Position numbers and translations under genes: made by a program. Shown here in pieces: positions 25,755 to 33,328 of a DNA stretch of 49,181 nt. Location of the stretch: positions 1 through 49,181 of the forward strand of contig NZ_LSIJ01000022.1 in NCBI RefSeq assembly GCF_001556185.1, read 5' to 3'. The notes beneath the pieces were generated by a model. The model was not told where the DNA came from. It searched no databases and worked only from the letters and a program-made list of their open reading frames with translations. Position 1 is the stretch's first letter. Each line of letters opens with the position of its first letter. The stretch comes from Sphingomonas sp. CCH10-B3 (GTDB lineage: Bacteria > Pseudomonadota > Alphaproteobacteria > Sphingomonadales > Sphingomonadaceae).

Positions 25755-27076
25755 GCCAGCTGCGCCTGGATCAAGGCACGGACATCGACGCGCGCCTTGA
25801 GCCGGTTTGCGAGCAGATAGACGCCGGCGATCTTGCGCTGGAGGAACAGCGCATCGACTGGCGGGATGTGCCAGTTGGCGCGGTCGGCGGCGATCTCCAG
25901 CCCCTCGGCGCGCATGGCATTGGCTGCCTCGACCTGACCGAAATCGAACACGCCTTCGCGGCGAAACAGGTCGAGGGCGTGACCGATAATGGCGTCGATC
26001 GACTTGCGGTGCCGCTCGACCGCGCGCTCGGAAAACAGCCCGAGCGCGATCATCGCGTCGCGCGCGGCATCGGCGTCGTCGGCAAGGGCGGCTTCGAACA
26101 GCCGCCGATAGCCATCGACGACTGTTTGCGGGAATGCCCGGGTCGCGCCGAAATCGAGCAGGATCAGCCGCCCGCTCGCGCGGTCATAGCGATAGTTCGC
26201 AAAATTGGGATCGGTCTGCATCAGCCGGAATTCGAACAATTCGCGCAAGGTGAGCGTGCTGAGCAGCAGCATCACCCGGTCGCGCTCGTCCTGCCCGGCG
26301 CGGGCAAGCGCCTCGACCGGCATGCCATGGATATAGTCCATCGCCAGAATCTCGGGACCGCTCAGGTCGGCATGGAAGCCCGGCACGCGATAGTCGGGCG
26401 CATCGGCGAGCAGCCGGGCGAAAGTGCTAAGGCAAGCGCCCTCGCGCGCATAATCGGCTTCCTCGTGCAACTGGCGCTTCGCTTCGACCAGCAGCGGCGC
26501 GATGTCGAGCGACTTGGGCAAGAGGTTCGACAGCCGCAGCAAGGTCGCGACATTGTCGACATCGCTGTCGATGCTGCGTGCGACGCCGGGATATTGGATC
26601 TTCACCGCCAGATCGCGCCCGTCGCGCGTGCGTGCGCGGTGAACCTGGCCGATCGACGCGGCGGCGAACGGGCGCGGCGTGAACGACTGGAACTTCGCCT
26701 GCCAATCGCGGCCCCAGCGCTGCGTCAACACCGTCTGCAACTGGCGCTCGGGCATGTGCTGTGCGTCCGATCGCAGCCGCGCGAGGATTTCGGCAAGCTC
26801 CGGCGGCAGCATTTCGCCCGCGTCCATCGACACGAGCTGGCCGAGCTTCATTGCCGCGCCGCGCAACTGGGCGAGCTGGTCGGTGACTTTGGCAGCATTG
26901 GCGGGTGTCAGCAGCAGGTCACTCATCGACGGGCGCTTGCCGGCTGCGAGCTGGCGCGCGCCGTCTATCGCCATGCCACCAGCGATGTTGGTCGCCAGCC
27001 CGCCGAACCGCGCGAGGCGCGACAGCCGCCCGCTCGGCACGCGCACGCCCTTGGATTGCGGTCGGTCGGCGGTCAT
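25697..27076 (-). CDS. ABC1/UbiB-family atypical protein kinase
   Basis: A 459-residue ABC1/ADCK-type protein. The family-specific KxGQ motif appears as [17 protein letters not shown], the alanine-rich loop as [11 protein letters not shown], the catalytic lysine in [10 protein letters not shown], the catalytic-loop aspartate and asparagine in [11 protein letters not shown], and the metal-binding aspartate in [10 protein letters not shown]. No membrane helix is obvious at the C-terminus, unlike E. coli UbiB. These proteins support ubiquinone synthesis or lipid homeostasis. The start at 27076 follows AGGAAC; a start ten codons upstream also exists. It converges on leuD with a 58-base overlap. 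Confidence 0.88.
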   Translation of the reverse strand: MTADRPQSKGVRVPSGRLSRLARFGGLATNIAGGMAIDGARQLAAGKRPSMSDLLLTPANAAKVTDQLAQLRGAAMKLGQLVSMDAGEMLPPELAEILARLRSDAQHMPERQLQTVLTQRWGRDWQAKFQSFTPRPFAAASIGQVHRARTRDGRDLAVKIQYPGVARSIDSDVDNVATLLRLSNLLPKSLDIAPLLVEAKRQLHEEADYAREGACLSTFARLLADAPDYRVPGFHADLSGPEILAMDYIHGMPVEALARAGQDERDRVMLLLSTLTLRELFEFRLMQTDPNFANYRYDRASGRLILLDFGATRAFPQTVVDGYRRLFEAALADDADAARDAMIALGLFSERAVERHRKSIDAIIGHALDLFRREGVFDFGQVEAANAMRAEGLEIAADRANWHIPPVDALFLQRKIAGVYLLANRLKARVDVRALIQAQLAQPVKADPIDQPSAGALAS

Positions 27077-27189
27077 CGGCGTTCCTGTGTTGTGAGCATA
27101 TCGCATGTGGGAGCGTTTGCGCGCCCGACAATACCGCCCTTGGGAACCAACCCCCTGACAAGCACCGGCGTTGGCGCCATAGCTTGGGC

Positions 27190-27543
27190 ATGAGCAGTCT
27201 GACGGTCTGGTACGATGGCGCCTGCCCGCTGTGCACGCGCGAGATTGCGCTGATGCGGCGGCTCGACCGGCGCGGGAGGATCGATTTCGTCGATGTCGCC
27301 GGCGCCGTCGGGGATGGGGGCGCCTGCCCGATCGACCGGGCGACGCTGCTCGCGCGATTCCATGCGCGCGAGGATGGCGTGCTGCTATCGGGCGCGGCGG
27401 CCTTTGCCGCGATGTGGCGAGCGATCCCGCTGCTGCGCCCGCTCGGGCTCGCGGCGCGCAACCGGTGGATGTTGGCGGCGCTCGAATGGCTCTACCTGCG
27501 GTTTCTCACCGTCCGCCCTTCCCTGCAAAGGCTGGCGCGATGA
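27190..27543 (+). CDS. DCC-family (DUF393) thiol-disulfide oxidoreductase-like protein
   Basis: A 117-residue protein starting MSSLTVWYDGACPLCTREI, where DGACPLC is the DxxCxxC signature of the DCC family, thought to be a thioredoxin-like redox module. A second cysteine block is GACPID near residue 47. The C-terminal half (LRPLGLAARNRWMLAALEWLYLRFL) is the usual helix pair. No reductase partner is known. The stop overlaps the following DUF427 gene by four bases (ATGA), so the two proteins are probably co-translated. Confidence 0.88.
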   Translation: MSSLTVWYDGACPLCTREIALMRRLDRRGRIDFVDVAGAVGDGGACPIDRATLLARFHAREDGVLLSGAAAFAAMWRAIPLLRPLGLAARNRWMLAALEWLYLRFLTVRPSLQRLAR

Positions 27544-28034
27544 GCGTGCGGCGCGATCCCGTCGGCCCGGGGCAGGAAAGCGTGTGGGACTATCCGCGCC
27601 CGCCACGCGCCGAGCGCACCGATCGCCACTTGCTGATCCGCCACGGCGGCGCGACCGTCGCCGAGACGCGCCGCGCGATCCGTACGCTCGAGACCAGCCA
27701 TCCGCCGACCTATTATTTTCCGCCCGAGGATGTCGACCAGTCGCTGCTGCGCGCTGCCACCGGCACGAGCTTTTGCGAATGGAAGGGCCATGCCCGCTAT
27801 GTCGATGTGATGATCGGCGACGACGTGCTGCCGGGTGTCGGCTGGTTCTACCCGAAGCCGACGCCGGGCTTCGCGCTGCTCGCGAACCACGTCGCCTTTT
27901 ATGCGGCACCCTTCGACGAAGTGCTGGTCGATGATGTCCAAGTGAAGCCGCAGCCGGGCGGATTTTACGGCGGCTGGATCACGCCCGACCTCGCGGGGCC
28001 GTTCAAGGGCGTCCCCGGCAGCCGTTTCTGGTAG
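27540..28034 (+). CDS. DUF427 domain protein, long form
   Basis: A 164-residue DUF427 protein with an N-terminal extension (PRPPRAERTDRHLLIRHGG) ahead of the domain. Its blocks TYYFPPEDVDQSLL, TSFCEWKGHARY and GVGWFYPKPTPGF match the short DUF427 protein at 20002-20283. A C-terminal PQPGGFYGGWITPDLAGPFKG segment is extra and typical of the longer form. It overlaps the DCC protein gene by four bases. No enzyme activity is known for this family, so I assign none. Confidence 0.88.
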   Translation: MSVRRDPVGPGQESVWDYPRPPRAERTDRHLLIRHGGATVAETRRAIRTLETSHPPTYYFPPEDVDQSLLRAATGTSFCEWKGHARYVDVMIGDDVLPGVGWFYPKPTPGFALLANHVAFYAAPFDEVLVDDVQVKPQPGGFYGGWITPDLAGPFKGVPGSRFW

Positions 28035-28062
28035 GCAGCGCGCGTCGGTTCCCAACCTCTCA

Positions 28063-28155
28063 CCGTTCGCCCTGAGCTTGTCGAAGGGCCGTTCTTCTTT
28101 CTCCACTGGCTCGCAAGAAAGAAGGACAGTGCTTCGACAAGCTCAGCACGAACGG
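28063..28155. repeat. 93-bp palindromic REPIN-like element (copy 1)
   Basis: It begins CCGTTCG and ends CGAACGG. The outer arms (CCGTTCGCCCTGAGCTTGTC and onward; right arm from GCTTCGACAAGCTCAG) pair over about 25 bases with two mismatches. An inner stem, CTTCTTTCT/AGAAAGAAG, closes the hairpin. CTGAGCTTGTCGAAG is a palindrome-forming word I recall from intergenic repeats in sphingomonads. It lies in the 264-base gap before the DJ-1/PfpI gene; the remaining 28156-28298 holds nothing I recognise. Confidence 0.82.
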
Positions 28156-28298
28156 GTTGAGTGGACTTCCTTCAGGATCAGAATTGCAGTACCGCTCACC
28201 CCGCCGCGCGACTGGCGATCGGGTGGAGCACCACCGGGAAACGCGGCCGACGTCCCGCCGCCTCGCCTGGGCATCCTACCGACCGATGGAGCCCCGCC

Positions 28299-28997
28299 AT
28301 GACCGATTTCAGCCCGATCCGCGTTGCCTTCCTGCTGTTTCCGAACGTCACCCAGCTCGACCTCACCGGCCCGGCGCAAGTGCTGTCGCGACTCGGCAAT
28401 GTGTCGGTCGATCTCGTCGCGAAGACGCGCGAGCCGGTGCCGACCGACGCCGGTTTCGCGCTGCTGCCGACCGCGACCTTTGCCGATGCCGCGATGCCCG
28501 ACATCTTGTGCGTCCCCGGCGGCTTCGGCGTCAACGACGCGATCGACGATGCCGCGACGCTCGGCTGGGTGCGCGACGCCGCCGCTGGCGCGCAGTGGGT
28601 GACGAGCGTGTGCACCGGATCGCTGATCCTCGGCGCAGCGGGGCTGCTCCGGGGGTATCGCGCGACGACGCACTGGGCGCAGCACCACCATCTCGCAAGC
28701 TTCGGCGCGATTCCGGTCCACGAGCGGGTGGTGTTCGACCGCAACCGCGTGACAGGCGGCGGCGTGACGGCAGGGATCGATTTCGCGCTGGCGCTCACCG
28801 CAGCAATTCGCGGCGAGGCGCATGCGCGGCTGGTGCAATTGAGCCTTGAATATGATCCCGCCCCGCCGTTCGACAGCGGCTCGCCCGAACGCGCGGATGC
28901 CGAGACGCTCACGCGCTATCAGGCGCTGGCAGCCAAGGGTGCGCCGGGGCGGGATGCGCGCACGCAAGCGGCAGCGGCGCGACTGGCTGACGGGTAA
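28299..28997 (+). CDS. DJ-1/PfpI-family protein, isonitrile hydratase-like
   Basis: A 232-residue DJ-1/PfpI protein. Early VAFLLFPNVTQLDLTGP holds the conserved aspartate, PDILCVPGGFG the glycine-rich turn, and TSVCTGSLILGAAGLLRG the nucleophile cysteine in a CTG context. TTHWAQHH completes the block. That set matches isonitrile (cyclohexyl isocyanide) hydratases and GATase1-like AraC partners; hydratase is the best guess, untested. The start at 28299 matches the family N-terminus. The gene stands between two 93-bp palindromic repeats. Confidence 0.85.
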   Translation: MTDFSPIRVAFLLFPNVTQLDLTGPAQVLSRLGNVSVDLVAKTREPVPTDAGFALLPTATFADAAMPDILCVPGGFGVNDAIDDAATLGWVRDAAAGAQWVTSVCTGSLILGAAGLLRGYRATTHWAQHHHLASFGAIPVHERVVFDRNRVTGGGVTAGIDFALALTAAIRGEAHARLVQLSLEYDPAPPFDSGSPERADAETLTRYQALAAKGAPGRDARTQAAAARLADG

Positions 28998-29009
28998 ACT
29001 CCCCCCCCC

Positions 29010-29102
29010 CCGTTCGTGTCGAGCGCGGTCGAGGAGAGCGGAGCGAGCAGCACCAGGCGCGTCGCTTGTGGCCTGTTTCTCGACTTCGCTCGAAACGAAC
29101 GG
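29010..29102. repeat. 93-bp palindromic REPIN-like element (copy 2), preceded by a C11 run
   Basis: It starts CCGTTCG and ends CGAACGG, exactly like the element at 28063-28155, and is also 93 bases long. Left arm 29010-29033 and right arm 29079-29102 pair over 24 bases with three mismatches, built on GTTTCGAGCGAAGTCGAG. The inner sequence differs from copy 1. Eleven cytosines (29001-29011) run into its left end. The remaining gap to the next gene holds nothing else. Confidence 0.8.
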
Positions 29103-29123
29103 GTCGGGAGACAAGCGGATTGG

Positions 29124-29753
29124 TCAGGCCCGCTTCGCCCCGCGCAGCCGGTGCCAGACGAACCACACCACCGCTGCCACCAGCAGCACGCCGATCAGCG
29201 CGTCCGCCGAATGGAACGCGGCTTTCACGCGCGGATCGTTGTCCCATTTCTCGCCCAGCACCATGCCGAGCCATGCGAGGCCAAAGCACCACGGCCATGA
29301 GCCCACGAAAGTGTAAATGTGGAACGGCACCAGCGGCATCCGCGCGACGCCCGCCGGAAAGGCGATGAACGATCGGATCGCCGGCAGCAGCCGCCCGATC
29401 AGCACCGCCATGTTGCCGAAGCGTGCAAAGAAGCGGTCGGCCGCCTCGATCTCGCCCTCGCCGATCAGCAGCCATTTGCCATAGCGCAGCAGCAGTGGCC
29501 GCCCGCCGCGCTTGCCGACTTCATAAGCGACGATCGACCCCAGATTGCAGCCGATCGCGCCTGCGGTCGCCGCCAGATAGAGGTTCATCTGGCCCTTGTA
29601 GACCAGATACCCCGCAAACGGCATGATGATCTCGGACGGCAGCGGGATGCACGCACTTTCGATCGCCATCAGCACGGCAATGCCGACATAGCCCCCCGAG
29701 CTGATCACCCAGATGGTGAAGCCCGCCAATACCGCCAGAATTTTCTCAACCAT
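29124..29753 (-). CDS. DedA-family membrane protein
   Basis: A 209-residue DedA/SNARE-associated protein. MAIESACIPLPSEIIMPFAG carries the conserved (E/D)xxxxPxPxE pattern, ATAGAIGCNLGSIVAYEVGKRGG the second block, and FGNMAVLIGRLLPAIRSFIAFPAG the GRxxP(x)xR motif with the essential arginines. DedA proteins are thought to be lipid scramblases or proton-linked transporters (undecaprenyl phosphate recycling in some). The start at 29753 gives the usual MVEKILAVLAGF. No ribosome site is visible, and a longer open frame upstream is composed of unrelated sequence. Confidence 0.92.
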   Translation of the reverse strand: MVEKILAVLAGFTIWVISSGGYVGIAVLMAIESACIPLPSEIIMPFAGYLVYKGQMNLYLAATAGAIGCNLGSIVAYEVGKRGGRPLLLRYGKWLLIGEGEIEAADRFFARFGNMAVLIGRLLPAIRSFIAFPAGVARMPLVPFHIYTFVGSWPWCFGLAWLGMVLGEKWDNDPRVKAAFHSADALIGVLLVAAVVWFVWHRLRGAKRA

Positions 29754-29803
29754 GGCCGCGGCGCATGCGCGATTGCGACGCGCTTGGAAAGAGGAAACGC
29801 GCC

Positions 29804-31222
29804 TCAGGCGCTGGCGCGGGACCGCCGCGCCGCTGTCAGCGCCCCAGCGAGCGCCAGTGCCAGCATAAGATAGACGGTCAGCCCCGCCCAGGGCGTCCAC
29901 CCCCAGAATTCGCTCGGCAAGTCGCGGAAGCGACCTGCGGGCCAATCCTCGGCGAGGATCGGGCGCCACAGCGGGAAGCGATACGTATCGGGCGCGACGA
30001 TCTCGGTCGCGGCAATCGCCAGGTTGATCGCGATCGACACGCCGAGCAGCGCGGCTGCTGCGATCCGCGCCCGCGCGCGCTCGAGTGTCGCCCATAGCGG
30101 CGCAAGCGCGAGCGCGAGCATCGGAATCGCCGGCACCGAATGGCGCGGCCCGGTCGAAAAACCCCCGTCCCAATAGACATAGGCGGCATTCACGAGCAGC
30201 ACGACCGCGATCACCGCCGTCAGCATCAGCGCAAACGCCCGGTCGATCCGCGCCAGCCGCAGCAGACCAATTGGCGCCAGCGCCAATACCGGCGCGACCC
30301 AGATCAGCCCACGCCGCAAACCGAAGACAATTTCATAAAGCACTGCCGACTTTGGCGTGGTCAGACCGAACAGCCCCTGCTGCATCCCTTCGAAGCCGAC
30401 CACGCCCTGATAACCGAGCCGGAACAGCGTGCCGAACGCGAGCAGATTATACCCGATCAGCGCCGCGGCCGCCGTCAGCCCGCCTGCGACTGCCCAGATC
30501 GCCAGCCGCATTGGCTGTGGCTGCCCGCGCAACCGCCACAGCGCCCACAGGCCGATGACACTGCCGCCCAGCACCGCCTGATATTCGATCACGACGGCCC
30601 AGCCGAGTGCCGCGCCAGCGATCAACGCGTGGCGGGCCGATGGCGCGGCGGCAGTCGCGCGCCACCCGGACCAAATCGCGATCGTCCACAGCGCGGCGAC
30701 GGGCGCATGGCCGAACAAGGTGGTCGACCAGCCCCACACCGGCGTGCCGAGCGCATAGGCAAGAGCGGCGAACAGCGCGGCATCGTCGCTGCCGGTCAGG
30801 TCGCGCGCGAGCGACCAGAGTGCGACTGCTGCCAGTGCCGTCAACAGCGCGGTCACGAAAATCGTCGCCAGCCGCAGTCTCAGCCGCAAATAGCGCGACA
30901 GATCGGGCGCCTCGATCCGCTTTTCGAGCAAGCGCGCGCCTTCGCCGGTCGCAACGAACGCGCCCGCCACCACCGGCGTCGCGAGCAAGGTCATCCCCGG
31001 CGCTTTGTCGAGATAGGTATGCGGGCCGAACTGTGCCTTGTCGATCGTGAGCGCTGCGAACTCGTCGATCGTCGCATCGCCCTGTTCGGCAAGCGAAATC
31101 GCCGCGAACAGCCGGGTCGAGTTATTGGGATTGAACTCCCACGATCCGAACCAGCCGCACGACAGCCAGACCAGCGCGAACAGCAGCGCGGGAACGGCCC
31201 GGCGGTCGGCAAGCCAGCCCAT
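29804..31222 (-). CDS. Polytopic membrane protein of unknown function, GT-C-like
   Basis: A 472-residue protein with about ten or more hydrophobic helices spread over the whole length. The first periplasmic loop (STRLFAAISLAEQGDATIDEF, then GPHTYLDKAPGMTLLATP) resembles that of dolichyl-phosphate-mannose-type GT-C glycosyltransferases, which bear acidic residues there. A GT39-like role is therefore only suggested. A second loop reads WDGGFSTGPRHSVPAIP. The following gene on the strand starts after a 50-base gap and the upstream neighbour ends three bases before. No substrate is inferred. Confidence 0.75.
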   Translation of the reverse strand: MGWLADRRAVPALLFALVWLSCGWFGSWEFNPNNSTRLFAAISLAEQGDATIDEFAALTIDKAQFGPHTYLDKAPGMTLLATPVVAGAFVATGEGARLLEKRIEAPDLSRYLRLRLRLATIFVTALLTALAAVALWSLARDLTGSDDAALFAALAYALGTPVWGWSTTLFGHAPVAALWTIAIWSGWRATAAAPSARHALIAGAALGWAVVIEYQAVLGGSVIGLWALWRLRGQPQPMRLAIWAVAGGLTAAAALIGYNLLAFGTLFRLGYQGVVGFEGMQQGLFGLTTPKSAVLYEIVFGLRRGLIWVAPVLALAPIGLLRLARIDRAFALMLTAVIAVVLLVNAAYVYWDGGFSTGPRHSVPAIPMLALALAPLWATLERARARIAAAALLGVSIAINLAIAATEIVAPDTYRFPLWRPILAEDWPAGRFRDLPSEFWGWTPWAGLTVYLMLALALAGALTAARRSRASA

Positions 31223-31225
31223 GCC

Positions 31226-31756
31226 TCAGCCGAACAGCCACTGGCCGAGCAGGCGGTTGAACGGGAAGGTGAAGAAACCGGCGATCAGCAGCGCACCGAA
31301 CACCATCGCCCGCACCGACCGGCGATGCTGCTTGATCTTGTGCGTGCGCGCCGACCACCAGATCAACGGCGCCTGAATCAGCACCCATGCCGACAGGATA
31401 TGAATGATGCTGAAGCCGCCGTGATTGGCGTTGCGGATCAACAGGCTGTCGAGCGCAGTCGCGATCATCGCCGCGACCCAGAGGGTGCCGAGCAGTCGGT
31501 GCGGCCTGTCGCCCCGGCGACGCAGCAGCATCACCGGCGTCAGCGCAAGCGCCAGCGTCATTGTCGCAAGATGGACCCAAAGTACGATCGGCACGCGCGG
31601 CCACGACGGATAGCCGCGCAGGATCGCGGCCAGCACGAAGCCGAGCAGCATGACGGCGCCAAGCGCCAGCAGCCGTTCGAACAAGTCGGCAGCAAGCGAC
31701 GGAGGCGGCGCTGGCCGGGTCGCTCGCGCCGATGCCGTCGTGCTCCCCAACGCCAC
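31226..31756 (-). CDS. Small integral membrane protein of unknown function
   Basis: About 176 residues with four hydrophobic helices, preceded by a Pro/Ala/Thr-rich N-terminus. Recognisable sequence includes HRLLGTLWVAAMIATALDSLLI with a following HGGFSIIHILSAWVL, which resembles predicted membrane proteins of the DUF2306 type, including the conserved HR and HI histidines. The start is uncertain. I chose the GTG at 31756, five bases after the stop of the gene before it; the frame is open far upstream, but that part overlaps the secreted protein gene. It may form an operon with 29804-31222. Confidence 0.68.
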   Translation of the reverse strand: MALGSTTASARATRPAPPPSLAADLFERLLALGAVMLLGFVLAAILRGYPSWPRVPIVLWVHLATMTLALALTPVMLLRRRGDRPHRLLGTLWVAAMIATALDSLLIRNANHGGFSIIHILSAWVLIQAPLIWWSARTHKIKQHRRSVRAMVFGALLIAGFFTFPFNRLLGQWLFG

Positions 31757-31760
31757 CTGC

Positions 31761-32267
31761 CTATTGCGGCGTGTTGGCGGCTTCGGCTTCCTTGCGCGCC
31801 TTGTTGTCACCGCGCGCGCGCCGGAATTGCTGGACGATGCAGCCGCTATTGTTGGCGCCGACCGGCGCACAACTACCGATGCCAGTCGCCCCCGTTTCCA
31901 GGATGTCCTGAGATCGGTTGGCCCAGCTCTGATATTCGGGCTTGATCGATTCGGGCCGGATTTCCTTGGGAATGCGGAATTGTTCGCCGGCCGGGCGGCG
32001 CACGCACACGACGATTTCATTGCCGTTCGCATCGGTCGGGCACTTGGCGCGCTCGCCATAAAGGAACAGGACGCCGTTTACCGGCGCCTCGCGCGTACCT
32101 GATGTCGCGGTGGTCGCGGTCTGGGTGGGCTGGGAAGGCGCCGGGGTCTTGGGCGTATAAATCGTCGGCGGCGGCAGCGTCGACGGTCCGCTCTGCGTCT
32201 GCGCGGCAGCGGCGCCGGGGAGCGCGATCGCCACAGCGATTGCGAATGATGTCATCGGCTTCAGCAT
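31761..32267 (-). CDS. Secreted Pro/Thr-rich protein of unknown function
   Basis: A 168-residue protein with a signal peptide (MLKPMTSFAIAVAIALPGAAAAQ), then a Pro/Thr/Ser-rich linker (residues about 25-60). A conserved-looking domain follows with four cysteines (AKCPTDANGN, VVCVRRP, GSCAPVG, SGCIVQQ), which may pair in the periplasm. The pattern is that of short conserved exported proteins often seen in sphingomonads, but I do not recognise a named family. AGGAGA at eight bases upstream supports the start at 32267. It is followed by the membrane protein at 31226-31756. Confidence 0.78.
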   Translation of the reverse strand: MLKPMTSFAIAVAIALPGAAAAQTQSGPSTLPPPTIYTPKTPAPSQPTQTATTATSGTREAPVNGVLFLYGERAKCPTDANGNEIVVCVRRPAGEQFRIPKEIRPESIKPEYQSWANRSQDILETGATGIGSCAPVGANNSGCIVQQFRRARGDNKARKEAEAANTPQ

Positions 32268-32301
32268 CGCATGTCTCCTGCGCCCCGTTGGGGCATCAAT
32301 G

Positions 32302-32838
32302 CTACACTCGTTTGGCAGTTGCAATTGCCACGCGGCAGCCAAGGCGAATCGCCGCACTCAATAACGGGTAGGCGGGCGCATTTTCGGCACCGGCGGCAAA
32401 GGCCGCATCGCGGTGCTCGACTTCGTCGGCCTGAAAATCGGCAATCGCGTGCGCCAGCTCGGGATCGCTGTCGCCCAGCGCTTCGAGCTGCTCGCTGTAA
32501 TGGCGGTCGATTTCGGTTTCGACCGCCGCCGTGCACGCCATCGCCGCTTCGGGGCCGAGTGCTGCCGTGACCGCGCCGAGTGCAAAGCCTGCGACGTTCC
32601 AGACCGGCTGCAGCAATGTCGGCCGCACGCCGCGCTGCGCCATCATCGCGTCGAAGAAAGCGCGGTGGCGCTCTTCCTGATTGGCCATGCCGGCAACCGC
32701 ACGCGCCGTCTCACCACGATCGCCGAGCACCGCGAGCTGGCCAGCGTAGATGCGCGTCGCGCCATATTCGCCCGCCTGATCGACGCGGATCATCGCGTCG
32801 GTCCGCCGCCGCGCGTCGCCGGGCTTCCACCTGCTCAT
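32302..32838 (-). CDS. coq7: 2-octaprenyl-3-methyl-6-methoxy-1,4-benzoquinol (demethoxyubiquinone) hydroxylase
   Basis: A 178-residue di-iron Coq7. The six carboxylate/histidine ligands are visible in IRVDQAGEYGA, MANQEERHRAFF, AVETEIDRHY and QADEVEHRD. It hydroxylates demethoxyubiquinone, a late step of ubiquinone synthesis, at the membrane. Its ATG overlaps the stop of dsbB by four bases (ATGA), so the two are coupled. The overlapping gene order dsbB-coq7 is typical for alphaproteobacteria. About 34 bases separate it from the next minus-strand gene. Confidence 0.95.
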   Translation of the reverse strand: MSRWKPGDARRRTDAMIRVDQAGEYGATRIYAGQLAVLGDRGETARAVAGMANQEERHRAFFDAMMAQRGVRPTLLQPVWNVAGFALGAVTAALGPEAAMACTAAVETEIDRHYSEQLEALGDSDPELAHAIADFQADEVEHRDAAFAAGAENAPAYPLLSAAIRLGCRVAIATAKRV

Positions 32839-33326
32839 GCCTTGCTCCCTCGTGTCAGCAGCGCCAAGATGGTGGCGCCGCCTGCCAGCGAGAAGAGCGC
32901 GTTAAAGCCGGCGAGCGAAATACCGAACAAGGTCCATTGCGGCGCGTCGCAGCGCACGATCGGCGCATTCATGATCCGCGCGAGAATTTCATCGGGCGTG
33001 CCCCCGGCGCCACGCATGGTCGAGCTGCACGGCGTGATGCCCTGCCACCAGTGATATTCGACCCCGGCATGAAACACGCCGATTGCACCGCTCGTCAATA
33101 TGGCGAGCGCGGCGAGCGCGACCAGCACGCGCGCGGTCCCCTGGTTCGGCACCATGAACGCCACCAGCGCGATAAAGATGGCGGTGTAATGCGGCCAGCG
33201 CTGCCAGTGACACATCTCGCACGGGAAGAGCCCGCCGAGATATTGCGAACCGAGCGCGCCTGCCATCAACGCGCCGGGCACGACCAAGGCCAGCGCGCGC
33301 GCGGCGGTGAAATTGCGGGCGGCCAC
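32835..33326 (-). CDS. dsbB: DsbB-family disulfide bond formation protein
   Basis: A 163-residue membrane protein with four helices and the two periplasmic cysteine pairs of DsbB. The first is CEMC (LGGLFPCEMCHWQRWPHY). The second pair is formed by the cysteines in ITPCSSTM and VRCDAP. DsbB reoxidises DsbA by passing electrons to ubiquinone, which fits its overlap with a ubiquinone biosynthesis gene (coq7). The start is GTG at 33326, two bases after the ctpA stop. The second pair is more widely spaced than in E. coli. Confidence 0.93.
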   Translation of the reverse strand: MAARNFTAARALALVVPGALMAGALGSQYLGGLFPCEMCHWQRWPHYTAIFIALVAFMVPNQGTARVLVALAALAILTSGAIGVFHAGVEYHWWQGITPCSSTMRGAGGTPDEILARIMNAPIVRCDAPQWTLFGISLAGFNALFSLAGGATILALLTRGSKA

Positions 33327-33328
33327 CG

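Noticed and set aside
28299..28997. Composite transposon formed by the two 93-bp palindromes
   Set aside because: The elements are not full transposons, have no transposase nearby, and no target-site duplication could be seen.
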